This document shows, in pieces, positions 4,839-5,981 of a DNA stretch of 5,981 nt. The DNA lies in contig JAJZGE010000138.1 of NCBI GenBank assembly GCA_021798675.1, positions 1 to 5,981 on the forward strand, in the 5' to 3' direction. The DNA comes from Pseudomonadota bacterium. Its GTDB lineage: Bacteria; Pseudomonadota; Gammaproteobacteria; Xanthomonadales; Rhodanobacteraceae. A program made the position numbers and the translations under genes. The notes under the pieces were generated by a model. The model saw only the letters and a program-made list of their open reading frames with translations. It made no database searches and was not told where the DNA came from. How positions within the stretch are numbered: position 1 is the first letter of the stretch; every line of letters begins with the position of its first letter.

Positions 4839-5981
4839 ATGTCGTTCAAAAAGTGGTCGTTCCAGCGCATGAGTCTCAATGCCCGCGTCGGCGTGGTGAT
4901 CGCGGTGGTGCTGGTCGGTCTGGTTGCCCTCACCGTGATGAGCGCATGGCACAGCCGGGCGATGCAGATGGCGGATCTGCAACACCGGCTGCGGAACCAG
5001 ATCGAGAGCGCGGCGTCCATCGCGCAGGGTTTCCATGAGCGGGCGGAGAAGGGCGAGTTCAGCGAGGCCGAGGCGCAGAAGCGGGCGTTGGCGCAGATCC
5101 ACGACATGCGTTGGGACAACGGTAGCGGCTACGTCTTCGTTTTCGGCACCGACCTGATCATGCGCATGCATCCGTTATGGCCTGCCTGGACCGGCAAGGA
5201 CATGAGCGCCGAAACCGACGCCAACGGCCTGCCGCACTACCGGCTGATGTCCGAAGGCGACGTGAAGGACGGTCATGCCCTGATCCGCTACGCGCAGAAA
5301 ATGCCCAACGGCGGCGTCAAGGACAAGATCACCTATGCGCAGCTGTTCAAACCGTGGAACCTCAACTTGGCTGCCGGTGCCTACTTTGACGACATCGACG
5401 CGAAGTTTCGCCATGAGTTGGAGGTGCAGCTGGGCTGGGCGGGCCTGCTTGCCTTGCTGGTGATCGGCGTGGTGTGGCTGTCGATGAGCAGCATTCGCCG
5501 GAGCATCGGTGGCGAGCCGGCGTTGGCGGTGATGCTGACCGGGCGCATGGCGGACGGCGACCTGGCGCTGGGTGGCGTCGAGAAGCTGTCGCCGCCGCCG
5601 GGCAGCATGATGCACGCGATGCAGCGGCTGCACCTGAAGCTGGTGGAAGTAATCGGTCAGGTGCAGCGTGGCTCGCAGGTGGTGAGCGGCGCGGCACAGG
5701 AGATCGCGCGCGGCAACGACGACCTGAGCCAGCGCACGCAGGAACAGGCGTCCAGCCTGGAAGAGACCGCGGCGTCGATGGAGCAGATGACCTCGACGGT
5801 GAAGCAGAACGCGGAGAACGCGAGCCACGCCAACCAGCTGGCGAGCGGCGCGCGGGCGCAGGCGGAACAGGGCGGGACGGTAGCGGCGCAAGCGGTGTCG
5901 GCGATGGGCGAGATCACGGCGTCGAGCCGGCGGATCGCGGACATCGTGGGGCTGATCGACGAGATCGCGTTCCAGACCAAC
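4839..5981 (+). CDS. Methyl-accepting chemotaxis protein with single Cache sensor domain (3' end outside window)
   Basis: The first 381 residues of a transmembrane chemoreceptor, open to the right edge. Order: membrane helix 1 (about 16-36), periplasmic sensor of the sCache_2 kind (about 50-190; landmarks GSGYVFVFGTDLIMRMHP, GKDM, D-x-N-G, a K-ITYAQLFKPW strand and GAYFDDID), membrane helix 2 (about 198-215), HAMP (about 216-270, GGEPALA...GDLAL), then the signalling coiled coil. The methylation helix R-T-Q-E-Q-A-S-S-L-E-E-T-A-A-S-M-E-Q is almost that of E. coli Tsr, with candidate sites 302, 309 and 316, seven apart. The window stops at IAFQTN, at the start of the hairpin tip that contacts CheA and CheW. 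The start ATG 4839 follows AAAGGGGG (4827-4834); GTG 4836 directly before it is an alternative. It lies 36 bases after cheA and is likely cotranscribed. The ligand is unknown; related domains often bind small carboxylates. Confidence 0.93.
   Translation, partial: MSFKKWSFQRMSLNARVGVVIAVVLVGLVALTVMSAWHSRAMQMADLQHRLRNQIESAASIAQGFHERAEKGEFSEAEAQKRALAQIHDMRWDNGSGYVFVFGTDLIMRMHPLWPAWTGKDMSAETDANGLPHYRLMSEGDVKDGHALIRYAQKMPNGGVKDKITYAQLFKPWNLNLAAGAYFDDIDAKFRHELEVQLGWAGLLALLVIGVVWLSMSSIRRSIGGEPALAVMLTGRMADGDLALGGVEKLSPPPGSMMHAMQRLHLKLVEVIGQVQRGSQVVSGAAQEIARGNDDLSQRTQEQASSLEETAASMEQMTSTVKQNAENASHANQLASGARAQAEQGGTVAAQAVSAMGEITASSRRIADIVGLIDEIAFQTN

Overview
This GC-rich window is a flagellar and chemotaxis locus from a motile Gram-negative bacterium. 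The gene families and their order (end of a CheW-domain gene plus a DUF2802 gene; a FliK-type gene with a stand-alone FlhB C-terminal domain; STAS, CheY, CheA and an MCP) fit Gammaproteobacteria, most likely Xanthomonadales/Lysobacterales (Rhodanobacter, Dyella, Luteibacter or Xanthomonas relatives). That placement is an inference from composition and remembered synteny; no search was run.

Layout: positions 1-480 on the + strand hold the end of a CheW-domain gene overlapping a small membrane-anchored DUF2802 gene. This looks like the tail of the main flagellar/chemotaxis operon. On the - strand, 1915 down to 504 carry a two-gene unit: a FliK-type hook-length control protein, then a stand-alone FlhB C-terminal-domain protein (FlhX type) joined to it by an ATGA overlap. 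The unit ends 23 bases from the DUF2802 stop, so the two transcripts converge. From 2063 to the right edge, the + strand carries a second chemosensory operon: STAS-domain protein, CheY, CheA, and a transmembrane chemoreceptor with a single Cache-type sensor domain, cut by the window edge.

The most informative non-coding piece is the 147-base gap between the fliK-type and STAS starts (1916-2062). It contains two back-to-back sigma-28 (FliA) promoters, each with an exact 11-base spacer. Their -35 elements form the arms of a short palindrome (CTTTAG-AGC-CTAAAG). One promoter fires left into the fliK-type/flhX pair and one fires right into the STAS-cheY-cheA-mcp operon, so both units are probably late flagellar genes switched on together once FliA is free.

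Working together (inferred): the receptor would sense a small ligand in the periplasm and control CheA; CheA would phosphorylate CheY, with the STAS protein as a possible accessory partner. CheW, CheR, CheB or CheD for this second system are not in the window and may lie past the right edge. The left - strand pair concerns flagellar export and hook or rod length switching. Nothing here looks mobile or foreign, and I see no wholly new system. The points worth a second look are the promoter pair, the FliK/FlhX pair under FliA control, and the STAS-CheY-CheA arrangement.
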